Shown here: positions 53,451 through 64,000 of the stretch, piece after piece
Layout: each line of letters opens with the position of its first letter
Numbering within the stretch: position 1 is the stretch's first letter
Source: Seminavis robusta
Lineage: Eukaryota > Bacillariophyta > Bacillariophyceae > Naviculales > Naviculaceae
NCBI GenBank assembly: GCA_903772945.1
Contig: CAICTM010000008.1
Location: forward strand, 186,001-250,000
Direction of reading: 5' to 3'
DNA: 64,000 nt
Program-made: the position numbers and the translations under genes
The notes under the pieces: generated by a model
What the model was told of the DNA's origin: nothing
Databases searched by the model: none
The model's input: the letters and a program-made list of their open reading frames with translations, nothing else

Positions 53451-54680
53451 GTTGCTAGCTACTAGCTTCTGTGTTTTGAGTCGGTGAATGGATCGCTGAT
53501 GATTGCCACAGCTGCTAGCTTGGTTGCAAGCAAGGCAACAGAAGACTGACGAATGTATGAATGAATGGAGACAGCGTGGTTGGCTGCACGCAGTTGGTTG
53601 ATGTTTCGGCAAACCTTTTGCTTCTGTCTGGCTGGTTCCTTTGCCAACGAAGGCAGTGAATGGATCACTGATCAAAGTCTGGGGATGGTCAATCAGTCAG
53701 AGGCTCACGCAAGCATCAATCAATTACGCGACAGCCGTCTTTTTTATTATATGTAATATTCAACAACAAAAACAACAAGAACAACATGAACAAGAACAAC
53801 AAGAACAAGAACATCAAATTGGGCCCGGGATGTGTGCCAGTGATTGGATCGCTGGCCACCAAATATGGGTGGGATTTGGGAAATGGAAATTTGGAAACCA
53901 AAGACCGGTAACTAACTAACTAACATGAGAGTATCATAGGTTTCGTTTTTATATGACACCTTGTGTGCTGTTTTGTCCGTACTGGTAGTTTTCTTGGTCT
54001 TGTCGTTATTGTTGTCTCGCTCGCTGATACCGGTACAGCGAGCAGTGCAGCAGTGCAGCAGCCAGAAAGGAGACCTCGGGGGAGCAATGTTGAATTCCAG
54101 AGATCAGTGATGCATTGTATTGTGCATTCGAAGGTCAACTCTTGCCCTGAAAGCAAGCATAGTACTTGCACAACAGTTCTTTGATTTTAAAAGCCACCCC
54201 TTTGGCGGCTTCCCACGTGGGCAGGATGCCTTCGACCTGGCGGGCCCGCTCCTAGCCAATGCAAATGACGATCTGTGTATTCTAGTCTCTAGCCCATGAG
54301 TTGGTCCTGGAGAGGGTTTTGTGACATGTATGAATAGAAAATACAGCACTGCACAACCCCCCCCCCCACCCTGTAGACCATGAATTGTTGTACAGAGGTG
54401 TAGACAATGAATGGACCCTGCAAGAACAAGCACAGTTCTAGCATACTAACCATGACAACTCAACTTTTTCTACTGGCTACCGCTCAATAGGAACACAGGG
54501 ATGGAGCAGCAGTTTCTTGCTCGGAAATACCTGCAGCACTGAGAAGTGTCACATTAATTAAAACTACTGACAAGTCTATCTAATAGCTAATAAATCTCAT
54601 TGTAACATTCTTTTCTAACGATTAGTTGTTGTACCACACAGACCACTTTTCTACAAGAAATGTGAGCACCACAGGACCAC
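53451..54680. other. Intergenic region, BTB gene / retroelement relic
   Basis: No supported gene. Two similar strings (GTGAATGGATCGCTGAT near 53484 and GTGAATGGATCACTGAT near 53656) suggest a small local duplication. An ACAACAAGAACAA-rich stretch (53761-53815) and a poly-C tract (about 54357-54366) are present. The 3' flank of the retroelement relic may extend into this region. Confidence 0.5.
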
Positions 54681-55835
54681 TCAAGGTTGGGGTACCACCG
54701 TAGCAACAAAAGCACTCACAGGAGCTCCTTCTCCACCCTCCCCTGGTACAGTAGGAGTCCCTGATAGGGTCGGAGAAATTCCTGCCCCCTGACCAGAACC
54801 GTGCCACGGATGGTTGGCAGTGTGTGCAACAAATGTCGTGGAAGTCCCCAAGGTCGTCTTGATATGATACTTTGCTTCCTCGAGATTCATACCTTGACCT
54901 TGTACACTTGCACCGGCATTCCTCGTTTGCGGGACATCAACATTGCCAGATACATTAGAATACGGTCGTAACAACTGGCAGCATCATTGTCATTTTTGAT
55001 GAGAGGATGCAAACAACATTTGGAGATCTCATATTCGAGTTCTTCCATGTAGCACAAGTCAATGGCAGATCGCCCGGGCACTGACCCAAACTGGTTTTTG
55101 TTGATGAGACCATTGTTGGTGTAATAATTCTCGCCACTTCACCCCGAGAATCAGGTTGTAGTCTGCCTCGTATAGGTGAATGACCCTGAGACGATGAATC
55201 TTGGCACTGCCCTCATCCTTGGGGATAAGGGCATTCACAATTTTGTTCCAGCGTTGGCATGCAAACCCTTCCTCCAGTGCAAAGTTCAGAAGTCGCAGAC
55301 GAATCTCCCGAAGTTTCTTTTGGGTGGCCTCAATAGCAGCTCCTTCCTCCGAGTCTTTCTCAAGAGAATGGTCAGCATAGAGAGCTTTCCAGTGCCCCAG
55401 GTGCAGTCCCGAGGGTGTTGTGGAAGTCCGTTCATTCCAGGTTCGTAGCTTGCCATCAAATTGAGCTGGAGTCATAGTGACTGGGATGTCTGCGACCCGA
55501 TCCTTTACCATGTACTGTAGAAGCCTTGCAGTGTCAACTCTCCATTCAGATGGACAATAGTCATGAGTCCCATCCAGTATTGAATCGGCTTCAATCTTTT
55601 TGGATGGTAGCTGAATGGTTATGGTTCCCTCGAGAACATTGAACATGCAGCCAAGAATTTCTTTCTCCATAGCGACTGTAGCAACACTGCTGCAGTCAGT
55701 TTCTAAGGGAAGAAGAGACATCCTAAACAAGAAAAGGAGCTCTTCAACTACATCGATTACAACAAGAAACAACACTACACTACGGTGGAGTCTGTTGGAG
55801 TTTGTTATCTCAAATGCCCTCAGTCCAAAGGCCAA
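54681..55835 (-). mobile_element. Non-LTR retrotransposon reverse transcriptase fragment, frameshifted
   Basis: Read on the minus strand in three successive frames (55835-55059, 55081-54887, 54974-54681). Recognisable pieces: WNERTSTTPSGLHLGHWKAL, ALEEGFACQRWNKIVNALIP and KIHRLRVIHLYEADYNLILG (the N-terminal part of a reverse transcriptase), then QFGSVPGRSAIDLCYMEELE, KNDNDAASCYDRI (the catalytic motif A region) and QGMNLEEAKYHIKTTLGTST. The first frameshift lies near 55130-55145. The copy ends before the YxDD motif C and lacks endonuclease and tail regions, so it cannot be functional. This architecture recurs in diatom LINE-like elements. Exact ends and target-site duplications could not be defined. 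The first 60 or so residues of the upstream frame are probably not element-derived. Confidence 0.72.
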
Positions 55836-57814
55836 ATCCGACCGTACCGGTACGAAAAGCCGAAGATAGCGATTTTTGCAGTCGTGCTTGAACGTTCGGC
55901 TGCCAAGTCGGGGGAACCTTCACTATAACCGGTACCACATTTTTGTTCATGGCTCTGTACGAAGCTTCGAGTCCTTATGTTTTTTAAAAAACTCGGAGAG
56001 CCGCAAAAGACGAAACCGAGAGGATCCATACCAATCCAAGGGTGCGATAAGAAGTGTCACACTCCAGTAATAATTGATCTAGCTCATCTAGTCAGCGGCT
56101 ACTTCACCTTGGTACCTGAGCTACGGTACGACAGCGACAAAGCGACAGCAACCACCAAACCAAGCCACATCCCAGCACCACGTTGATACCGTACAGGAAC
56201 CCAACGCCGAGCATGTGCCCAGCCTACCGTACCGTATTTTCAAATACAACCAAAGTGGTTTTCCTAGAGAGATCTCCCAACGTTTCGCTGGCCAAGTCCT
56301 TGGCTGCGAGCCTTCTCTCTACTAGGCCGGCGAAAGCTCGGCTCCCTAACAATTACCCAAGAGAACAAACCAACTACCATTTCCACTTTGATGTTGAGAA
56401 TCATCATGTTTTTGCACTGGAGTTAGAGGATACCGGTACTGTACTGTAATCATTCCTCTCACTCTTCAATAAAGCACCTCCTCTGGCTGGAGCATGAACA
56501 CAATGACGCACGATCGCTGGATCGATCGCGACTACTATACTATTGCGAGGAGGTAAGCAACCCTATTACTAAAAAAGAGAATTACAAGCTTGACCGACCA
56601 GAGTGTGACGTCGATGGAGGAAGTGTTCAATCGATCGAACGAGTGCAATCCTCGCGCCGTACTGGTACCGTACGACCTCTACTCCGGTGCAGAACCGAAA
56701 GCCATCCCTATTTAGTACTTGACCAGCTTCTTGGGAAAGACCAAGGACCGTCAATCAAGCCTATCAAATATCATGATTACATGTATCTACGGCAGCTAAT
56801 GTGCATATGGCTTTGAGATGATTGGTGGCGTTGTTGCACCTGGTACAGCGTACTGTGCAGCCGTATGCCATGGGAATCAAAATACAGTACGTGGATTCAG
56901 TCGAATCAGACACGAATAATGAATCGAATCGAATGATGAAATCGAATCAAATCAGAAAAGCGTGGTGATATTTCCACGCTACCACGATTTCCATCCATGC
57001 TGGACTGAAAGTGGCATTCAGTCGTCGGAAATAACCAGCGATGCGAGAAACCGGGAATACACGTACAGCAGTATGAGACTGTGCAGTAAGAGTGTAAGAG
57101 TAGTGAGAGGCTTTCGAGGTGTTTTGTTTGGCTCTTGAGAGGAGCGTGAAAGAATTAAAATGTATAAGAAAGTTCAATGTCGTGGAGCATGCAATATTGT
57201 AGAAACATAAGTCCTTTGCCAAGGTTGCCATTATTGTTTCTTAGAGGTAAGCACGCAAGACCGGATCACATGGGTCTACAGGGTCATTTCGGCAGGTCCA
57301 CTTAGAAGTGAGGTGAGATGTGCAAGTATGGGTATTGAGTTGCCATAAGTATTGTGTATTGGCGGTAGCAGGTAAGACTTTCTTGTTTTACTGGCTCATT
57401 CGCTGTCAACAAATCAGTATGGGTGCTTTAGTAGAAGTGCAAGCAAGACCGCATGGAGAGGGTGTTGGTGGTAGTAGTAGTATGGTTGCGCGCGCTTGGT
57501 TCGCGGTGGAGCGGTCATTTCCCGTTGGATGCAAAAAGAGTTCACCTCTAGCACCCTGTATTTGTACTGTGATTGCGTAGAATGTACGTGAGAGGGGAAG
57601 GCTTTTGAGTAGGATTAGGGTGAAAGGGAAAGGTATGTCGATCTTTGCCTTGCTTGGTTGGCTTTTGAGTGCTTTTTGGTTTTTGCTCTTGCGCTCTGCT
57701 CTCCTTGTTCTCACTCTCAACCTTAGTCAACGCTTTGATAGTGTTTTCTATAACGAAGGGTCCTTCTCCCCCCCCTCTTTGGATTTCTATACGATAGACA
57801 ATACAACAACAACA
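55836..57814. other. Intergenic region before the GKVSR gene
   Basis: About 2 kb with no supported gene. Repeated GAATC words near 56900-56950, TACCGGTAC and CGATCG words. The final 200 bases stay open in the frame of the next gene but lack a good ATG. Confidence 0.5.
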
Positions 57815-60800
57815 ATGATGATGAAGATCAGTAGCAGCGCTACTACTAGTAGTAGTAGTAACGCTCGTATGACTTTTTCCTTTCCCAAGATGATTGTGAA
57901 ATCTCTGTTTTTCGCGTTGGTGCTTACTAGCTCCAGTATGAAGAACAGCAACAACCCTTCCAATCCTCTCTTGGTCTTTGCCATTGGTACTGTTACTACT
58001 ACTAGTAGTAACACCAGTGGCAGCGCCGGTGCCAGTGTGACCTACACCACGTCCTCCAACTCTTCCTTTTTCGGAACTCCCAAAAGAAAGAAGAAAACGG
58101 GAATCGCAGGATTTCTCGATTACGCGGAAGACGAAGTGGAGGAAAAGACACTCTGGTTCTACCGCTACTTTGGAAAAAAGGTCAAACACTCCCGCATTGC
58201 CGGTGCCATTGGTCCTGATGCTCATTGCGATTACGACGATCCCGTCAAAATCAAGTACTGTCCTCCCATTGGAAATCCACCCTACAACAACAACAACAAC
58301 AAATACAAAAAATACAAAAAAAATACAAAAAATACCCCCAATCCCAATCAAAATCAAAACCACAACCCCAACCTCCCTCCCCCTGATGACACGGTCGATT
58401 TGGGCGGCTTGACTCCAGCCGACCTCGTCAAGTGTCTCGATGAACCCGATGATCCTGATTGTCTCAGAATCCTTCAAGGTGACTCCATCACTTCCTCTTC
58501 CAAGGGATCAGTTTCGCCACGTGAATCTCGTCTGGCTGCTCCCTCGGCCCCCAAATCACCCACCATCGACACCCCCACCATCGACACCCCCACTGCACCC
58601 AAATCTGACCTCAAAGCTCCAAACGCATTTGATGCCACTGGAAAAGTTCCTCCTCGTGATTCGGCCAAGGCTCCCACTGCTCCGGATGATACACCAAAGG
58701 CTCCCGCAGCTTTTGATGCTACCGGAAAAGTGCCTCCCCGTGATTCTGCTCCCTCTGCACCTGCTGCTCCCACGGCCGAAACATACAGTGGTGGTGCTAC
58801 CGGAAAAGTCTCTCGTGATAGACCCCCTTCTGCTCCTGCTGCTCCCACGACCGAAGCGTTTGATGCCAAGGGAAAAGTCTCTCGCCCTTCTGCCCCTGCC
58901 GTTCCCACCATTGACACGCCAAAGGCTCCTGCGGCATTCGATGCTACTGGAAAGGTTCCTCCCCGTCCTTCGGCTCCCTCTGCTCCCGCTCAGGCACCTC
59001 TCGCCTATGACGCAGCTGCAAGAGGAAAAGTCTCCCGTGATTCCGCTCCCGCTGCTCCTGCCGTTCCCACGGTAGGAACGTTCGATGCCAACGGAAAAGT
59101 CTCTCGTGATTCCGCTCCCGCTGCTCCCACTGCCGAAACATACAGTGGTGGTGCCGGGGCTCGTGTCGAAAGGCCTCTTGCTTTTGGTGGTTCTTCGGGA
59201 GGAGCCATTCCAGAATCGTCCTCCGGTGCTGGTGCGCGTGTTCCAGGAAGGCCAGGAGCCATTCCTCTCAGTTTGGGGGCGAATGGTAGAGCTGAACGTC
59301 CTGGAGCTGGAGTTTCTGCTGGAGGAGCCAATGGACTTCAAGGTGGATCCGCGCTTCGAGCTCAGGCAGGAGCCCTTGCCGGTGCCAATTTCGTTACCAC
59401 CATGCCCACTGGAACTTCTGATTTCTTGGCTACACAGGAACCTACCAGGGACGATTGTTATGGTAATATGCTTGACGGTCGGTTCTGTACTTCCGAGCAG
59501 CCGACCATCTCTGAAGAACCCACCATGGTGATGGAACCGACACGCGAAATCCCACCTGGAAACACTGGATTCACTGAAGAAACTGAAGAACCCTTGACAT
59601 TTTTCAATATTGCCGAAACTGGAATTTGTAAAATTGATATGTTCCCCGTCGATACGTCGCCCACGCCACAATTTGGTAATCCCATTGACCTGGTCAGCAC
59701 CGATAAAGACGCAGGAACCATCACCTTTACTTTCTCACAGACATGGACCAAGACTCCCATCGACTACATTCACACTGTCTACATTACTGGAGAAGAGCGT
59801 GTCTGTGATCGCAAGGAAAGAGTCACCTATGGAAAAACCAAGCAAGAGTAAGTTCACCAAAATCATGATATCCATCGTCTCGTTTCGTTCGATTCATCTT
59901 GTCGTTTTATTTTGAACATGCACTTCTCAAACTAACAAAACAATTGTGGAATTATTTTATGTCACTCCTCGCTCACATCACATCAGGTTTGAAGCCCTTT
60001 GTGATCCTGTTACCATGGTCGCCTATGTCTTGATGATTGTCGCTGATTCCTCTTTCGAAGAACATGACTCGGTGCCTTTACCTGCTGAGTGTGACCACTT
60101 TGGAGATATTCACACCGAACGCAAGTACGGATACTCATTCCAGCTTCCTTGTGACTGCGAAGAAGGAGACGTCGTTGTCGATTCTACCGATCTCGCCTTT
60201 CAGGGAAACATCACTCTTGTTCGCAATGATTCAGATGTTCAGTTCTTTGATGGCGAAGCCTTTGTCGACAGACCCAAGGACAACGAAACTTCCTCGGAAG
60301 ATGAGCATGCGGATAGCGTCTCTGGTGCTGCCCAAATTGCTCGTCGTCCTCCTCAGCTCAACTTTGGAAATATTGGCTCAGTGACTCGTGATAGTTTTCC
60401 CATTCCTGCAGAAGAGTTTGGCGGAGAAGCTCGGGTTACCAGGCCTCCCCTCCCCCCTGCTGCTTCCTCCAAAGCCCAAGGCGGCGGCAGTCTCACACGG
60501 GCTCCTTCCGACACCTCAACTCCTTCTGTCGCTGTCAGCTCGGAAGGATCTGTCGCTAGGAACACGGGGGCTCCTTCTTCCAGTGCCAGTGGCAGTGGCA
60601 GCCTTCCTAGGGAAACTCAAGGACCAAGCTCCACAAGTAGCTTCAATGGAGGAGGCAAGGTTGCCAGGGAGCCTTCTACTACTTCCCCTACGATTGGCAC
60701 TATGCCTCCTTCTGTGGGAGTTTCGAATCAAGGAAAAGTCTCCCGCGGGGTTGATACGGCATCTCCTTCTATCGGAGTTTCGAATCAAGGAAAAGTATCT

Positions 60801-63800
60801 CGTGGTTCGGATACGGCCTCTCCTTCTGTGGAAGTTTCGAATCAAGGAAAAGTCTCTCGTGGTACAAATACTGCCTCTCCTTCTGTCGAAGTTTCGGAGA
60901 AAGGAAAAGTCTCTCGTGGTCCTAGTCCAGATACGGCATCTCCTTCTATTGGAGTTTCGAATCAAGGAAAAGTCTCTCGTGGTTCTGAATACGGCCTCTC
61001 CTTCTGTCGATGTTTCGAATCAAGGAAAAGTCCCTCGTGGTTCGGATACGGCCTCTCCTTCTGTGACGTTTCGAATCAAGGAAAAGTCTCTCGTGGTACA
61101 AATACTGCCTCTCCTTCTGTCGAAGTTTCGGAGAAAGGAAAAGTCCTCGTGGTTCCGATACTGCCTCTCCTTCTGTCGAAGTTTCTGAGAAAGGAAAAGT
61201 CTCTCGTGGTTCCGATACTGCCTCTCCTTCTGTCGAAGTTTCGAGAAAGGAAAAGTCTCTCGTGGTTCCAATACTGCCTCTCCTTCTGTCGAAGTTTCTG
61301 AGAAAGGAAAAGTCCCTCGTGGTTCCGATACTGTCTCTCCTTCTGTCGAAGTTTCCGAGAAAGGAAAAGTCTCTCGTGGTACAAATACTGCCTCTCCATC
61401 TGTCGAAGTCTCGGAGAAAGGAAAAGTCCCCCGTGGCTTCGAAACAACAAGCCCTACGATCAGCACCAACCCGGTGTCTGCTCCAGCTGCTGTGTCCAGG
61501 CCTCCTAGCACCACTGACAGCCCCACAAGTGTCCCTCTTACAAACCCCAAATTTCCCACCCCTCCAGGCAAGCCCACTCCTGAGACTAATAGCCCTACCA
61601 GTGTAACTACCCCCAAAGAGTCTGGTCCACCTTCTGTACCGAGGCCTCCAATCACAACGGGTCCACCACAAGGCACAGTGGAACCCTCACCAGGAGTATC
61701 TTCACCTGCTGCTGTGTCTAGGCCCCCAATTACATCAAGCCCTTCCGCAGAAACCACTACTTCTCCTGCTTTGGCCACTGCAAGCCCTTCATATATGTGT
61801 GAACCTGAAGTTTTGCTGGATATTGAAAGTTTTGAGGATGCTGCTTCTGAGGAGACTTGGTCTTCAGGATCTCTCTTTACCTTAAGTGATGGTGGTATGG
61901 AAACTCAAGTTTTGGGACTGATTGGAAAAGGGAACAGTGAGATGTCAAAAATATTGTCAATCCCACCGGTAGCTGGTGGATCAGAACCAACAACAGAAGC
62001 AAAGGGAGTCACAATTGAGTTTTCCCTATACCAGCTGGACAAGTGGACTCCAAATGACAAGATGTATGCTGTTGTCAATGGAGTTGAAGTTGACCTTGGA
62101 GATATGGAGGAATCCGGTAGCAGTGAGCCCATCTCGAACATTCAGAATGGAATCACAGTGAACAGGTCCACCCCTACTCAAGGAGCCTTTATCAATGGTG
62201 GAACTGATGTTGACAAAAAGCATTCAGTCACTCTCTCCTTACCAGCCGGCTTGATTCAAAGCAACACAGTTTCTCTCACTTTTAGAGCTGACACTTCGAA
62301 GCCAATGGACCAAGAGAGTGCTGCAATTGATGATTTGCGAGTGACAGGCTTGTACGAATGTGAGAAAACAACAGTCCCATCGTCTGGAGCCACTCCAAGC
62401 ACAGCCGGACCATCTGTGGAAACCGGGACTTTGAGCCCTACCACAGTCTCATCAACGGCAAACACCGGAAGTGTAACTCCCAGACCCACACCCAGCAAGG
62501 TTGGTACTCCAGGACCCACACCCAGCTCTTCTGAAGCCACTCCAGTTCCATCTGGCGAAGGCAGCACTGAGGGTAGCGTTCCACCCAGACCCACCCCGGG
62601 CAAAGTTGGCACCCCTGGGCCAACACCCAGTTCTTCTGAAGGCACTCCAGTTCCATCAGGGGAAGCCAGCACCGAGGGGAGCGTTCCACCCAGACCCACC
62701 CCGGGCAAGGTTGGTACTCCAGGGCCCACACCCAGCTCCTCTGAAGGCACTCCAGTTCCATCTGGTGAAGGCAGCACTGAGGGAAGTGTTCCTCCCAGAC
62801 CCACCCCTGGCAAGTTGGAACCCCAGGGCCAACACCCAGCTCCTCTGAAGCCACTCCAGTTCCATCTGGTGAAGGCAGCACTGAGGGAAGTGTTCCACCC
62901 AGACCCACCCCTGGCAAGGTTGGCACCCCTGGGCCAACACCCAGTTCTTCTGAAGGCACTCCAGTTCCATCTGTTGGTTCAACCCCAACCACGGCTGGAC
63001 CCACCGAAGAAGGCAGCACTCTGAGCCCAGCACAGTCGCCACAACAGAGACCTCTGGAAGTGTTCCACCCAGACCCACCCCTGGCAAGGTTGGCACCCCA
63101 GGTCCCACACCCAGTACTTCTGAAGGCACTCCAGTTCCATCTGCTGAGGCAACCCCAAGCACAGCTGGACCCACCGGGGAAGCAGCACTCTGAGCCCCAG
63201 CACAGTGCCACAACAGAGCCTCTGGAAGTGTTCCACCCAGACCCACCCCCGGCAAGGTTGGAACTCCAGGACCTACTTCAGTGTCAAGAGAAACAACCCT
63301 TCCGCCACCCCTACCAGAGACTACAGTTCCATCCGTTGGTTCAACCCAAGCACGGCTGGACCACAGGGGAAGGCAGCACTTTGAGCCCTAGCACAGTCAC
63401 CACAACGAGACTCTGGAAGTGTTCCACCCAGCCCACCCCGGGCAAGGTTGGAACTCCAGGGCCCACACCAGCTCCTCTGAAGGCACTCCAGTTCCATCTG
63501 GTGAAGGCAGCACCGAGGGAAGTGTTCCCCGAGACCCACCCCGGGAAGTTGGCACCCCGGCCCACACCATAGTCTTCTGAAGGCACTCCAGTTCCATCTG
63601 CTGAGGCAACCCCAACCACAGCTGGACCCACCGGGGAGGGCAGCACTCTGAGCCCCAGCACAGTCACCACAACAGAGACCTCTGGAAGTGTTCCACCCAG
63701 ACCCACCCCCGGCAAGGTTGGAACTCCAGGGCCAACACCCAGAAGCGCCTCTGAAGGCACTCCAGTTCCATCAGGTGAAGGCAGCACTGAGGGAAGTGTT

Positions 63801-64000
63801 CCACCAGACCCACCCCGGCAAAGTTGGCACCCCGGCCAACCCCAGTCTCTGAAGGCACTCCGGTTCCGTCTGTTGGGTCTACCCCAAGCACAGCTGGACC
63901 CAAACCGGCGAAGGCAGCACTCTGAGCCCCAGCACAGTCGCCACAACCGAGACCTCTGGAAGTGTTCCACCCAGACCCACCCCGGGCAAGGTTGGCACCC
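57815..64000 (+). CDS. Giant secreted/surface protein with GKVSR repeats; one intron; 3' end outside window
   Basis: I chose the ATG at 57815 (ACAACAATGATGATG). The frame is also open upstream but poor. Exon 1 is 57815-59847, intron 59848-59986 (GTAAGT...CATCAG), exon 2 from 59987; the junction gives KQE-FEALCDP. Parts: a hydrophobic N-terminus that could be a signal peptide or anchor (MIVKSLFFALVLTSSS); basic Lys/Asn runs; Ala/Pro stalk with ATGKVPPRDSAP and NGKVSRDSAPAAP motifs; a Cys-containing domain split by the intron (AETGICKIDMFPVDTSPTPQ to FQLPCDCEEGDVVVDS); then about a dozen GKVSRG repeats of roughly 19 residues (SNQGKVSRGSDTASPSV, 60700-61440); a beta-sandwich-like domain (61795-62370; VLLDIESFEDAASEETWSSG to AAIDDLRVTGLYEC); and RPTPGKVGTPGPTPSSSEGT repeats to the window edge. 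Frameshifts in the repeats (from about 60986 and 62816) break the frame. Extracellular matrix or wall function is inferred. Confidence 0.7.
60700..61440 (+). repeat. GKVSRG tandem repeats, about 57 bp each
   Basis: Roughly twelve units encoding VSNQGKVSRGSDTASPS or VSEKGKVSRGTNTASPS. Frame losses and gains (for example GGTTCTGAATACGG instead of GGTTCGGATACGG near 60986, and GTCCTCGTGG instead of GTCTCTCGTGG near 61145) move the repeat between frames. Confidence 0.8.
62460..64000 (+). repeat. PTPGKVGTPGPTPS tandem repeats, running off the window
   Basis: Units of about 105-110 bp encode SVPPRPTPGKVGTPGPTPSS and EGTPVPSGEGSTEG in near-identical copies. From about 62816 the frame changes repeatedly through one-base losses (for example GGCAAGTTGG against GGCAAAGTTGG). 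Later copies carry interspersed AGPTGEGSTLSPSTVTTTET-like inserts. Confidence 0.75.

Overview
This window looks like nuclear DNA of a diatom, most likely a raphid pennate species. The evidence is short GT-AG introns, several genes for the helicase-associated (HA) domain family that is expanded in diatoms, a type II membrane leucine-rich-repeat protein of the diatom kind, very long Ser/Pro ('SPS') secreted glycoproteins, 27-residue stramenopile-type ankyrin repeats and an ER-type delta-12 fatty acid desaturase. Intergenic DNA is full of short palindromes (CTAG, GTAC, CCGG, CATG). No operons, rRNA, tRNA or CRISPR were recognised. The species is inferred from gene content only.

Layout. (1) 1-0.76 kb: 3' end of an ankyrin-repeat gene, with a close relative on the other strand at 38.5-39.4 kb. 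(2) 3.1-19.8 kb: two tandem giant paralogues, SPS-A and SPS-B. Each has an acidic cytoplasmic tail, a membrane anchor, an Ala/Gly-rich stretch, a conserved ectodomain, Pro/Thr/Ser-rich stalks and a second small domain, but the C-terminal caps differ: a P (Homo B) domain in SPS-A and an unrecognised domain in SPS-B. Both are interrupted by frameshifts inside their repeats. (3) 20.3-23.3 kb: a type II membrane LRR protein. (4) 26.5-45.2 kb: four HA-domain genes (HA1 +, HA2 -, HA3 +, HA4 -), whose exons I reconstructed with every splice phase closing. The second ankyrin gene and the desaturase lie between HA3 and HA4. (5) 48.4-48.9 kb: a small unknown gene with a one-base frameshift. (6) 50.3-53.5 kb: a large low-complexity BTB/POZ protein. 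(7) 54.7-55.8 kb: a broken non-LTR reverse transcriptase. (8) 57.8 kb to the window end: a very large secreted or surface protein with tens of G-[K/S]-V-x-R motifs, a Cys-containing domain split by one intron, a beta-sandwich-like domain and PTPGKVGTPGPTPS repeats that run off the window.

By inference the genes fall into two functional groups. One is cell surface or wall (SPS-A, SPS-B, LRR, the GKVSR protein); the other is nuclear regulation (the four HA proteins, each with basic nuclear-localisation-like clusters and Q/N/S-rich tails, and perhaps the BTB protein). The most interesting material is the SPS pair with exchanged C-terminal caps, the unnamed domains they share, the HA gene cluster with its differing intron sets and a short repeated helical motif in HA3, and the GKVSR repeat protein. 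Many frameshifts lie in high-identity repeats and are mostly one-base losses in homopolymer runs, so they may be assembly errors rather than mutations.
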